NCBI GenBank assembly: GCA_964511065.1
Contig: CAZEEG010000008.1
Span: forward strand, 16,091 to 80,090
From: CALBRZ01 sp964511065
Lineage (GTDB): Bacteria > Planctomycetota > Planctomycetia > Pirellulales > S012-138
Length of the DNA stretch: 64,000 nucleotides
Direction of reading: 5' to 3'
Positions 44,781-52,832 of this stretch are shown in pieces (within the stretch, counting starts at the first letter, position 1; each line of letters starts with the position of its first letter). Under the pieces are notes generated by a model, which searched no databases, was not told the origin of the DNA, and saw only the letters and a list, made by a program, of their open reading frames with translations. Made by a program: the position numbers and the translations under genes.

Positions 44781-45821
44781 ATGTCTGTGCAGCATGACGG
44801 AGAACTTGTGGCTGCCACCAACTGCAATCCCGGCTGGGAAAGTGTCAAAGGACTGGTCGCTGATTTGACCGCCGATCGCGAGCGGTTCGACCAGTTGTTG
44901 GCCGCGCAGCGCCAATGGCTCGACGAGTTGCGCCAGCGGCAGCAGCGTCAGGCCCAGGCGCTGGCCCGACTTCAATCGCAGAACGAGGCCCTGGCCCGCA
45001 ACGAAGCCGAACACGAGGAGCAATTGGCCGAGCAGGCCGAACAGGTAGCCAGGCTCCAGCAACAACTCAAGGAGGCCCAGCGGTTGGCCGATGAGGCCGC
45101 GGCTGAAGCCGACGCGCTCCGCGAACAAATGGAGGCCGAACGCCGGGAGTTTCAACAGGAGCAACAGGCTGCTAAGAAGTCTCGCCGCCAACTCGAAGAA
45201 CGCTGCACCACTTTGGAAAAGGAACGCGATGCGTTCGAACAGCAGTTGGCGAAACTGGAGGAGCAATGCCGGCAGCTTGAACATCAGCGCGAGTCGCTCC
45301 AGCAGGAACTGGCTTCCGTCCAGCAGCAGCAGACCAAAGATCAAAAGCAACTGGAAAAACTGCAGCAACAGCAGCAGCACAGCGAGTCGGACTACAACCA
45401 GCTTCAAGATCGCCTCAAGCGCGAACAGCAGGCGCTCAAAGAGGCTCGCGAAGACCAGGCCCGGGTCGAGGAGCTGCTTCAAAAACGGATCGACGAGGCC
45501 AAGCGATTGAGGGAAGAACTGGCCGAAGTCCGCGAGCGCGCCAACGAAGAACGGGCCGAATGGACTGCCGAACTGAAATTGCTCAGGCGGGCGCTGGAGG
45601 TCAAGTCCGACGACCGCGACGACACACTGCTGGATCGGCTCGCACCTGCCGCCGCTGAGGAGACGCTTGAACCGGTGGCCGTTGGCGCCGACTCCAGCCA
45701 AGCAGAAAAGGATACGGCGGCCTCGACGCCGCAACCTCGCAAGGCCCAGCGATCCGACCCGGTGCTCGACGCCGTGCGGGCACAATTTGAACGACTACAG
45801 GCCAACATTCTCGGAGAGTAA
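44781..45821 (+). CDS. Long coiled-coil protein, first gene of the GTPase cluster
   Basis: 346 residues from ATG 44781 (GTG 44775 is possible). Nearly the whole chain from about residue 20 to 285 is Gln/Glu/Leu/Arg-rich heptad coiled coil (QRQWLDELRQRQQRQAQALA, EKERDAFEQQLAKLEEQC, LEKLQQQQQHSESDYNQL), followed by a linker and a short conserved C-terminus (SDPVLDAVRAQFERLQANILGE). No membrane or catalytic domain. It is followed by three same-strand genes at short spacing, suggesting it is a structural or adaptor partner for the membrane FGE protein and GTPase. Function unknown. Confidence 0.82.
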   Translation: MSVQHDGELVAATNCNPGWESVKGLVADLTADRERFDQLLAAQRQWLDELRQRQQRQAQALARLQSQNEALARNEAEHEEQLAEQAEQVARLQQQLKEAQRLADEAAAEADALREQMEAERREFQQEQQAAKKSRRQLEERCTTLEKERDAFEQQLAKLEEQCRQLEHQRESLQQELASVQQQQTKDQKQLEKLQQQQQHSESDYNQLQDRLKREQQALKEAREDQARVEELLQKRIDEAKRLREELAEVRERANEERAEWTAELKLLRRALEVKSDDRDDTLLDRLAPAAAEETLEPVAVGADSSQAEKDTAASTPQPRKAQRSDPVLDAVRAQFERLQANILGE

Positions 45822-45912
45822 GCCGCCTCCGGTGTCTTGGCCCCCAGGCACCGTTGTGAACGCCCTCTGAGTTTGCAGCCAAACCATCATCCAGGCCGAG
45901 GAGATTACCCAC

Positions 45913-47103
45913 GTGAAACCGACGGCATTGCCAGCCGCCTCGCGGCGATTTGGGCAGTTGCTGATGGCTTGGGGCACGGCCATCACCGTGATCTGTATGT
46001 TGGCGCTCTTGTTCTGGGCCCGGCCGCAGCTTGATACGGCTATTTACTGCGGCATCGCCGCGGTATTTGCCTTGGCGTTCCTGGTGATCCGCAACCGTGC
46101 GCGCCGGCGGCAGAAAGCAGCATCGCCTTCCGCGCCGCGTTTGAAGTCGGCGGCCCGGCCGCAGCCAACTCCGCTGCCTTCCGACGCCAAGCAACTCGTC
46201 GCCCACATGCTGGAGCAAGGGAGATATGCGTTGCTCTTGCGGCCGGAGATTCGCTCGAACCTGGACGAAGACCAGATGGTCATGGCGTTGGAAACGCTCA
46301 TGAACGAAATGGCCGCGGTTACAGGCGGGGTTGTAGGCCCGTATTCCAATGCCATCGACCTGGCATGCGACGACGACGATCAACCCCAGCGCGGCTGGAC
46401 CACGGTAGCGCCGTTCTACCTGGACCGTTGCGCGGTCACCAATCGCCAATATGCCTTGTTTGTCGAAGCCGGCGGATACGATGCCTACGAGCTATGGCTG
46501 CCGGAGGTCATTCCGGCCATTCCCTCGCTCGTCGACCGCAGCGGCCATCCGGGCCCCCGCCACTGGCAAGGGGGTACGTTCCCGGCGGGCGACGACGAAC
46601 GGCCCGTGGTCGGCATCAACTGGTACGAAGCGGCCGCCTACGCCCGCTGGGTTGGAAAGCGGCTGCCGACCGATGCCGAATGGCAGAAGGCGGGCAGTTG
46701 CCCCGTGATGGTGGCTCCCGGCCAGATGGTCGATCGCCGCTTCCCCTGGGGCGATGCCGTGGATCGCTCGCGAGCCAATATCTGGGGCTCCGACGCGGGT
46801 GGAATCGTTGCGGTCAACCACTACGCGGAAAAATCCATCGGCGGCTTACAGCAGCTTGTCGGCAACATTTGGGAATGGGTTGCCGACGATTTCGGCCTGG
46901 AGGAACGTGGCCCACGCAACAGCATCGTCTTGCCCACTCCGATGAAGGCCATTCGAGGCGGAGCGTTTGATACCTACTTCGACAGCCAGGCCACGTGCCA
47001 GTTTCAGAGCGGCGAAAACCCAATGGCCCGGCGTCACAACATCGGCTTTCGGCTAGCGCTATCGGTGCGCGACCTGGAGATGCCGCCCCCCGCCGAGGAA
47101 TAA
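45913..47103 (+). CDS. Membrane-anchored FGE-sulfatase (SUMF1) domain protein
   Basis: 396 residues from GTG 45913 (GAGGAG about 8 nt upstream). Two membrane helices near the N-terminus (LLMAWGTAITVICMLALLFWA and TAIYCGIAAVFALAFLVI), a linker, then an FGE-type domain about 135-390: FYLDRCAVTNRQYALFVEAGGY, PVVGINWYEAAAYARWVGKRLPTDAEWQKA, RFPWGDA, NIWEWVADDFG, IRGGAFDTYF and RHNIGFRLAL. True formylglycine synthase cysteines are not obvious, so it is more likely a binding or recognition module, as in conflict and diversity-generating proteins. Second gene of the GTPase cluster. Confidence 0.9.
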   Translation: MKPTALPAASRRFGQLLMAWGTAITVICMLALLFWARPQLDTAIYCGIAAVFALAFLVIRNRARRRQKAASPSAPRLKSAARPQPTPLPSDAKQLVAHMLEQGRYALLLRPEIRSNLDEDQMVMALETLMNEMAAVTGGVVGPYSNAIDLACDDDDQPQRGWTTVAPFYLDRCAVTNRQYALFVEAGGYDAYELWLPEVIPAIPSLVDRSGHPGPRHWQGGTFPAGDDERPVVGINWYEAAAYARWVGKRLPTDAEWQKAGSCPVMVAPGQMVDRRFPWGDAVDRSRANIWGSDAGGIVAVNHYAEKSIGGLQQLVGNIWEWVADDFGLEERGPRNSIVLPTPMKAIRGGAFDTYFDSQATCQFQSGENPMARRHNIGFRLALSVRDLEMPPPAEE

Positions 47104-47256
47104 CCCCCGCAGGCCGTCCGGGGGGCACCGTACCTGCCGCCTGTGGAGCAAAGTCGGCGCCCCCGTGCAGTCTTGCAAGCAGCATTTAGAAACATCGAAT
47201 TTCCCGTCTTGGGGCAAAGTCGCGTTGTTGCCAACTTTCACCAACCGGAACAACAC

Positions 47257-48165
47257 ATGACCCGTGGCGAAGTGATCCTTGATTCGTACCGGCTGGCCAA
47301 ATATGCCGTGTCGGTACCCTGCCACATCTGCGGCGAACCTAACACGGTAGACGCGGAATTGTGCCGCGTCTGCTTCGCCCCCATGGCACTGGCCCACCAA
47401 ATCCGCAGCACCAAAGTGGCACCGACGATGATCGCCACGATCGGCTCCAGCGGCGTGGGCAAGACGGTCTACTTGGGCATGTTGATGGACATGATCAGCC
47501 GCCGCACCGACGGCACTCAACTGCTTGCCCGCGGGGCGTTCTCCGTCAATCTGCAACAGAAGACGATCCACGCGCTCCAGCAAGGCAGGTTTCCGGAAAA
47601 AACACCGAACGAACCGGATCGCTGGAACTGGGTTCACTGCCAGTTCAAAAGCGAAGCCTGCCCTAAGCCGGTCGAATTCATCATGCCCGACCTGGCAGGC
47701 GAAGCCCTCCTGGAGGAAGTCGATCATCCGGCCTCGTACCAGGTGGTGCGTTCCTTCCTGTCCAAGTGTGCCGGGGCGATGATCCTGATCGACGCCCTCC
47801 AATTGTTCAACGGCACGTTTGAACAGGACTTCTTCACCATGAAACTGCTCAGTTACCTGGTGGAGTTGGTCGACGATCCCAAGCGCGGCTGGAGGAACCG
47901 GCCGATCGCCGTGGTCTTCAGCAAGGCCGACCAGTGCGACGAAGTCTTCAGCGACCCCGAAGGCTACGCCCGGCAGTATGCCGCGGGCTTGTGGCGGCAT
48001 TGCCGCGAACGCTTCAAGCGGCACAAGTTCTTTGCCGCCAGCGTGGTCGGTCGCTGCATTACCCGGCACAACGTGTACGACGGCGAAATGCAGGTGCCCC
48101 TGCGGGTGGAACCTCGCGGGATTGAGCCTCCCTTTGAATGGATGATCGAACAGACCCGCCGCTGA
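47257..48165 (+). CDS. Double-GTPase-like protein with zinc ribbon (DO-GTPase2 type)
   Basis: 302 residues from ATG 47257; the frame is open 38 codons upstream (to 47143), so the start is uncertain. An N-terminal zinc ribbon (VPCHICGEPNTVDAELCRVCFAPMAL) is followed by a P-loop GSSGVGKTVYLGMLMDMI near 66, a Walker B-like FIMPDLAGEALLEE, DAL, and a guanine-specificity motif VVFSKADQCDE near 222. This layout fits the DO-GTPase2 family (TRAFAC-class GTPases), predicted by comparative genomics to be the NTP switch of multi-gene conflict/signalling systems. The family assignment rests on motifs and on the adjacent GAP1-like gene. Confidence 0.85.
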   Translation: MTRGEVILDSYRLAKYAVSVPCHICGEPNTVDAELCRVCFAPMALAHQIRSTKVAPTMIATIGSSGVGKTVYLGMLMDMISRRTDGTQLLARGAFSVNLQQKTIHALQQGRFPEKTPNEPDRWNWVHCQFKSEACPKPVEFIMPDLAGEALLEEVDHPASYQVVRSFLSKCAGAMILIDALQLFNGTFEQDFFTMKLLSYLVELVDDPKRGWRNRPIAVVFSKADQCDEVFSDPEGYARQYAAGLWRHCRERFKRHKFFAASVVGRCITRHNVYDGEMQVPLRVEPRGIEPPFEWMIEQTRR

Positions 48166-48198
48166 GGCCGGCCGGTTTCCGGCCGCCCCCTGGTCGTT

Positions 48199-49182
48199 GT
48201 GTCAGAACCTCCCCCCGAGTCGAGCAGTTTCCACCAGCCGAGGAGCGCAGCGTTGAACAACTCTGGATCGGCGACTCGTCAGCCAGGGCAAGACGTCGTG
48301 CCGGCTCAATCCTCGCCTGAATTCGGCGGCCGCGCCGCTCAACAGCCGGCCCGATGTGCCGAGGCCTCCTGCCAGCCAACCACAGAGGCCGACCAGGCTA
48401 TCTTTACGTCGATCGAGTCGGCGCGGGGCGGTGGTTATCAGCTTGCGGCCACCAGTCCCGGCGTCAGCCCTGCCGAGGCCCGGGAGCTTTCCGCCTGGGG
48501 GCCCTCGCACGATTCGCTTTGGGAGACCAGCGAAGCAGCGCGCAGTTACAACTTTCACCGTTTGCAAAGCGGGCGGCTGGCCATATCACGCAGTATTCAC
48601 GGCGAGGCCGAGTACAGCGGACGCGGAGGCCGGTCGGTCTATACGCACTTCCTCCTTTTCAGCCCTGCCGACTTCGCCCATTGGAGCGGCAATCCGTTCG
48701 CCATCTTGCGGGCCGCCAGCCAAACGGAAACACCGCTGCAACCCGTCCCGCAGCTTCTTTCCCGCTGGCGGTGCGAACCGCCCGATCCCTGCGACCGCCT
48801 GGGCCAGATATCCCACCTGGTGGAAGCAGCGGGAGGGCCGTTGAATGTGGCCTCGGCCCTGGATGCGGCCATACACCACGAAGCCGTAGCGTTTGTGGGG
48901 CCGCCCTTGGTGATCGAGGCGGCGATGGAAGTACTATTCCTGCTGCTGCCCGAATCGTCCAGGACGAATGTCTCGTTTGCGACAGGCTTGAAGTATTCGC
49001 CGCGCCGCCCGGCCCGCTGGATCGGCCTGCACGGCGATCTGCACCTGAGGCGGCGGCTTGCCCGCCAGTACCAATTCCAACTGGCCGATCTGACCCAAGG
49101 AACTGCCGACGTTCGGGCCTTGGAAGCCTTGGGCAGCCTGCTGGAAGAAGTGGCCCAAGACTTGGCATGCGAGAACACTTAG
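48199..49182 (+). CDS. GTPase-associated protein 1-like (GAP1-N2 domain)
   Basis: 327 residues from GTG 48199, 33 bp after the GTPase gene. After about 60 polar residues comes a domain with AIFTSIESARGGGYQLAATSPG, EARELSAWGPSHDSL, SYNFHRLQSGRLAISRSIHG and GGRSVYTHFLLF. This resembles the N-terminal GAP1 domain found beside DO-GTPases. The second half (PLVIEAAMEVLFLLLPESSRTNVSFATGLKYSPRRP) is typical too. GAP1-M/C parts present in larger members seem absent. It is predicted to be the effector or adaptor regulated by the GTPase; no enzyme motif is visible. Confidence 0.8.
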   Translation: MSEPPPESSSFHQPRSAALNNSGSATRQPGQDVVPAQSSPEFGGRAAQQPARCAEASCQPTTEADQAIFTSIESARGGGYQLAATSPGVSPAEARELSAWGPSHDSLWETSEAARSYNFHRLQSGRLAISRSIHGEAEYSGRGGRSVYTHFLLFSPADFAHWSGNPFAILRAASQTETPLQPVPQLLSRWRCEPPDPCDRLGQISHLVEAAGGPLNVASALDAAIHHEAVAFVGPPLVIEAAMEVLFLLLPESSRTNVSFATGLKYSPRRPARWIGLHGDLHLRRRLARQYQFQLADLTQGTADVRALEALGSLLEEVAQDLACENT

Positions 49183-49382
49183 CAGGACCGGTCACTCGGC
49201 ATTAGTCTTAAGCCAGGGCAACCTTAGCTCGTGACAGCGGCAATACGGCTTGCCGGATCGAGGTACCTGGTGCGCTCCCCAACCACCTATAGGGAAGCGT
49301 TTTCAACCGGCACATGAACGCCAAAGAAACAGGCCGCCGATCGACTTCGATTGGCGGCCCGCGCTAGCAAAGAAGAATCGAG

Positions 49383-49456
49383 TGGGCGGTACTGGACTCG
49401 AACCAGTGACCTCAACGATGTCAACGTTGCGCGCTAACCAACTGCGCCAACCGCCC
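49383..49456 (-). tRNA. tRNA-Val (anticodon GAC)
   Basis: 74 nt, cloverleaf intact. Acceptor GGGCGGT/ACCGCCC with discriminator A, D arm GCGC/GCGC, anticodon stem CAACG/CGTTG with loop TTGACAT (anticodon GAC, reads GUC), five-base variable loop, and T arm ACTGG-TTCGAGT-CCAGT. CCA is not encoded. It stands alone between the GAP1-like gene and the FabZ-like gene. Confidence 0.97.
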
Positions 49457-49736
49457 TGTTTGTCGTACTTGCGTCATTGCCCGGTACGGCCGTGCTCAAC
49501 CGACCGCCGAAGCAAGTGCCGCTTTGATACGAATTTTCGTCTTCCAGGCCCAGACGTCAAGAGTACCAATCTGGAAACCTGCGAATGTCGCTCAACCCTC
49601 ATAGCCGAACCGGCCCATCATCGGGGGCAATTTCCCCCAAAGGCGTTTAACAGTACACCGCCATTGTAGCGACGCGTGCACTTTCGGCGAGGTTCGCTGA
49701 GCTTTCCTCCCTGCCAAGGCGGGATGCCCGAGGCCG

Positions 49737-50246
49737 TCACTCCATTTCGGACAGAAGTTCATCGGGCAACGGGATGCCCTTAAGGATGCCTTCGCAAACC
49801 AGGTTTCGATCAACGAAAAGCTGGAAATTGCAGTTGATCATGGCTCCGCGCCGCACTTTCAGCAGTTTGCAGACGATGATCAGCCGGTCGCCAGGCCGGA
49901 CAATGCCGCGAAAGCGGACGTCCTGCAGCCCACCAAACCCCAGCATCCGGGCACCCAGCAGGTCGTGGCGTTGGACGTAGTAACTGGCCAGTTGTGCGGC
50001 CGCCTCGCACATCAGCACGCCCGGCATCAACGGGAGCCCGGGCATGTGTCCACGCACCCAGAACTCGTCGTCGGTCAGGTCCTTAAAACCGACACACATC
50101 ATGTTCTCGGGATCTTCGTGCAAAATGCCGGAGAGCTGCTCCATCTCGAACCGCTGCGGGTTATAGCGGCGGATATCGTCGATGGTGGCGAGAACTTCAG
50201 CATTTTCGACGAGCGACAAGTCGATCAGTTCATCACGCGCGGCCAC
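49737..50246 (-). CDS. FabZ-like 3-hydroxyacyl-ACP dehydratase (HotDog fold)
   Basis: 169 residues. The active-site helix RGHMPGLPLMPGVLMCEAAAQLASYY carries the catalytic His (near 67) and Glu (near 81) of FabZ/FabA. The N-terminal section is longer than in FabZ (about 141-150 residues usual), and the hallmark HFPG is changed to HMPG. Downstream VRFRGIVRPGDRLIIVCKLLKVRRGAM fits the fold. It dehydrates 3-hydroxyacyl chains in fatty acid or related lipid synthesis. No other fab gene is adjacent, so it could serve a specialised lipid. Confidence 0.92.
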   Translation of the reverse strand: MAARDELIDLSLVENAEVLATIDDIRRYNPQRFEMEQLSGILHEDPENMMCVGFKDLTDDEFWVRGHMPGLPLMPGVLMCEAAAQLASYYVQRHDLLGARMLGFGGLQDVRFRGIVRPGDRLIIVCKLLKVRRGAMINCNFQLFVDRNLVCEGILKGIPLPDELLSEME

Positions 50247-50321
50247 ACAAGGCTCCTTACGATCGCAACCTTCACTCCCACTGCCTTCGGCGGGGATTCA
50301 AGTCAGGCAGGGAAGCAGGCG

Positions 50322-50420
50322 TCAGGTTTTGACCTGCTGGCGCTTGGCTTTCCGGGCCTTGCTGTTGGCGGGCCGGCGGCCGTGGTTGGCTTTTTTCAGT
50401 TGGCGATGTGGCTTCGCCAT
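50322..50420 (-). CDS. 32-residue strongly basic small protein
   Basis: ATG 50420 to TGA 50322. The protein starts MAKPHRQLKKANHG, continues RRPANSKARKAKR and ends QQVKT. Thirteen of 32 residues are Lys, Arg or His, with no acidic residue. AGGAG lies 10 nt before the ATG; a second ATG in another frame lies 5 nt before it. It resembles short basic proteins I associate with planctomycete genomes and could bind nucleic acid or ribosomes. It lies between the FabZ-like gene and the kinase gene. Confidence 0.65.
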   Translation of the reverse strand: MAKPHRQLKKANHGRRPANSKARKAKRQQVKT

Positions 50421-50631
50421 GGCATTAGTTCTCCTGCAAGAAGATTGAAGATTAAGGCGTAAGTTCTATCGGATTGTAACGGCCACGGCACGCGCCGGGA
50501 AGGACGTTGAACCGCGACTGGGCGACGATCCGATCCCCCACGATGACGGAAATACCTGTTTATCGTCAAGCGAGCTTCCCCTGCGCCACGCCGTTTTCGC
50601 GGCAATCCTTGCAACCCATCCACACTCCCTT

Positions 50632-51633
50632 ATGGCCCGCAGCCTCACCGAGCGTTCTGGCCCCGCAACATCCTCCCAGCCGGGACGGGTGGCCACCCCA
50701 CATTTGGGCAAGCCGGCTGGGTCAACGGTCCCACGAACCAGCGCGCAGGTGCCCTCCGCGGCGACCGCTACCGGCCAACAACGAATACCGCTGCGCCCGG
50801 CCTGGAATGCTACCGGAGCCTGGCAACACGCCGAAACGCTGCACGACGGCCCCCTGACGGTGGTTTTTCGGGCCCGGCCCATCGCAGGTGGCGAGGCCGC
50901 CTACGTGCTGAAGCGCCTGCAACCGCACTGGGTCGATGATCCCAGGGCGGTCGCCATGCTGAAGCGTGAAGCCATCGTCGGGCAGACCGTTCATCACCGC
51001 AACCTCGTCCCCGTGCTGGATGCTGGGCTGGACCATGAACCCTATTATGTCGTGACACCGCTGCTGGAAGGGCACACGCTTGAGACCTTGCTGGTCGGCC
51101 AACCCCGCCCCGCCCTAGCGCAAGCGCTGTGGATCGTTCGGCAAGTCGCCGACGCACTAAACGCCTTGGATGCGGCCGGGTGGATGCACGGCGACGTGAA
51201 ACCCTCGAACATCATCGTTTCGCCGCGCGGCCACGTTACGCTGATCGACCTGGGATTTGCCCGGCGGCGCGACGAGATGCGGGGAGAAACCGACCGGCCC
51301 TTGCCCGGTACGCCGCATTACATGGCCCCGGAAATGCTCATTTCGCGGCTACGACCCGACGCCCGCAGCGATCTCTACAGCCTGGGGACTGTGCTGTATC
51401 GTATGCTGGCTGGGCGATTGCCGTTTGACGGCGATGCGGCGACCGTACTCGCTCAGCAGTTACAAGGCCGGCCGCCCGCGCTCCGCGCGTTGGATCGCTC
51501 CATACCCGAGGAAATTTCGGCGCTGGTGCAACGGTTGCTGGCAAAGGACCCTCTGCGCCGTCCAAACTCGCCGGCCGAATTGGTCCGTCAACTGGTTGCG
51601 CTGGAGTTGGCGTATTTTGAGGATCGCGGGTAG
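50632..51633 (+). CDS. Ser/Thr protein kinase (Hanks type), soluble
   Basis: 333 residues, cytoplasmic (no membrane helix). A polar N-terminus of about 65 residues precedes the kinase domain. Visible: catalytic Lys in AYVLKRLQ, Glu in LKREAIVGQTVHHRNL, catalytic loop WMHGDVKPSNIIV, metal motif LIDLGFARR, APEM (GTPHYMAPEML) and DARSDLYSLGTVLYRML. Deviations: the glycine loop is degenerate (ETLHDGPLTVVF), HRD is HGD, and DFG is DLG. Activity is still likely, because HGDxKxxN and DLG occur in active bacterial kinases. It may serve the neighbouring cluster, but that is speculation. Confidence 0.93.
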   Translation: MARSLTERSGPATSSQPGRVATPHLGKPAGSTVPRTSAQVPSAATATGQQRIPLRPAWNATGAWQHAETLHDGPLTVVFRARPIAGGEAAYVLKRLQPHWVDDPRAVAMLKREAIVGQTVHHRNLVPVLDAGLDHEPYYVVTPLLEGHTLETLLVGQPRPALAQALWIVRQVADALNALDAAGWMHGDVKPSNIIVSPRGHVTLIDLGFARRRDEMRGETDRPLPGTPHYMAPEMLISRLRPDARSDLYSLGTVLYRMLAGRLPFDGDAATVLAQQLQGRPPALRALDRSIPEEISALVQRLLAKDPLRRPNSPAELVRQLVALELAYFEDRG

Positions 51634-51689
51634 GGCAAACCTCTTGTGCCCGCCCGAACGATCCCGGTCCGTTCGCGAATACCTGGCGG

Positions 51690-52832
51690 TTACCGCACCT
51701 TGTCGGCCACCCATTGCACCAGTTGGTTGGGTGTCATGGCGGCGACTTCTGCCCCGGCGTGGACCATTCGCGCGGCCAGGTTGCGGTCGTAATTGGGTTC
51801 TGCGCGGTCGTCCAAGGCGGCCAGTCCTAGTACATTCACGCCGGACTCGCACAAGCCCTTGGTGACGGAAAGCAAATGCGCCTCTGAGCCGCCTTCATAG
51901 AAATCGGTCACCAGAACCACGATGGTTTGCCGCGGGTTCTCGACCAGGCCGGCCGCGTATTGCATGGCCGAGGCGATATCGGTCCCCCCGCCCAGTTGCA
52001 CCTTCATCAGCGTTTCTACCGGATCGGTGCAGTCGGCAGTTACGTCCACCACAGCCGTATCAAACAGCACCAGATGCGCGCGGAGCGAGCCCATTCCCCA
52101 GAAAATGGCGGCCATGATCGCCGAATGCATCACGCTATCGAGCATGCTGCCGGACTGGTCGACCAGGATGATGATCTGCCAGCGGTCGGCTTGTCGGCGA
52201 ATTCGCGAGAAGAAATAGGGCGTTCTCAAATACAACCGCTTTTCCCGCGGGTTGTAGTGGACCAGGTTGCGGCGCAGTGTCGTCTTGGCGTCGAAATTCT
52301 TGGCTACCTTCATGGGGCTGCGGCGGCGGCGATCCACCGCACCAGTGAAGATCGACTGCACTTCCCGGGCCAGCTTTTCGATCAGTTCTTCCACCACCTT
52401 GCGGACCAGGGTTCGGGCCATCGCCAGCACCTCTTGATTCATCAGGTGCTTGGTTTGCAAAATCGCCTTCAGCAGCGTCTGGCTGGGCTCGGCCCGCTGC
52501 AACACCTCGGGATTAGTGACCATCTCGTCGAGTTGGTACCGCTCCAGGGCGTCGCGTTCCAACCGTTCGATCGTCGAGGTGGGAAACAACTCGTGAATCT
52601 GGTTGATCCAGTCGGGCACCGTAAGCTGCGAGGCTTGCAATCCAGCCGACCGGGCTGTTTGGTTCTTCTGGCTGCGGCGGATGTGGCGGCCAGCGCCATA
52701 TTCGCGGTCGTACAAAAAAGCGAGCGCCTGGTCCTGCTGGGCCGCCTCACCTTGCGGCGTGCAACCCAGCGCTTGTTCGGCGCCTTCGCCCAACACCAGC
52801 CGCCAACGCAACAGCCGCGCGCGATCACTCAT
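51690..52832 (-). CDS. VWA-domain protein (MoxR/VWA system type)
   Basis: 380 residues. The N-terminal helical region (about 1-205) carries LPTSTIERLERDALERYQLDEMVTNPEVLQ and a basic linker. The VWA domain has a perfect MIDAS DQSGSM near 224, then FDTAVVDVTADCTDPVE, GGGTDIASAMQYA and VLVTDFYEGG. This is the VWA component typical of MoxR-linked chaperone/conflict operons. Its start overlaps the stop of the DUF5682 gene (ATGA), so the two are coupled. The usual MoxR ATPase gene is absent from the window. Confidence 0.92.
   Translation of the reverse strand: MSDRARLLRWRLVLGEGAEQALGCTPQGEAAQQDQALAFLYDREYGAGRHIRRSQKNQTARSAGLQASQLTVPDWINQIHELFPTSTIERLERDALERYQLDEMVTNPEVLQRAEPSQTLLKAILQTKHLMNQEVLAMARTLVRKVVEELIEKLAREVQSIFTGAVDRRRRSPMKVAKNFDAKTTLRRNLVHYNPREKRLYLRTPYFFSRIRRQADRWQIIILVDQSGSMLDSVMHSAIMAAIFWGMGSLRAHLVLFDTAVVDVTADCTDPVETLMKVQLGGGTDIASAMQYAAGLVENPRQTIVVLVTDFYEGGSEAHLLSVTKGLCESGVNVLGLAALDDRAEPNYDRNLAARMVHAGAEVAAMTPNQLVQWVADKVR

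Noticed and set aside
44694..45785. 363-codon minus-strand frame rich in Leu/Phe
   Set aside because: It is the antisense of the coiled-coil gene; Gln/Glu/Leu codons read backwards give Leu/Phe runs that look like membrane helices.
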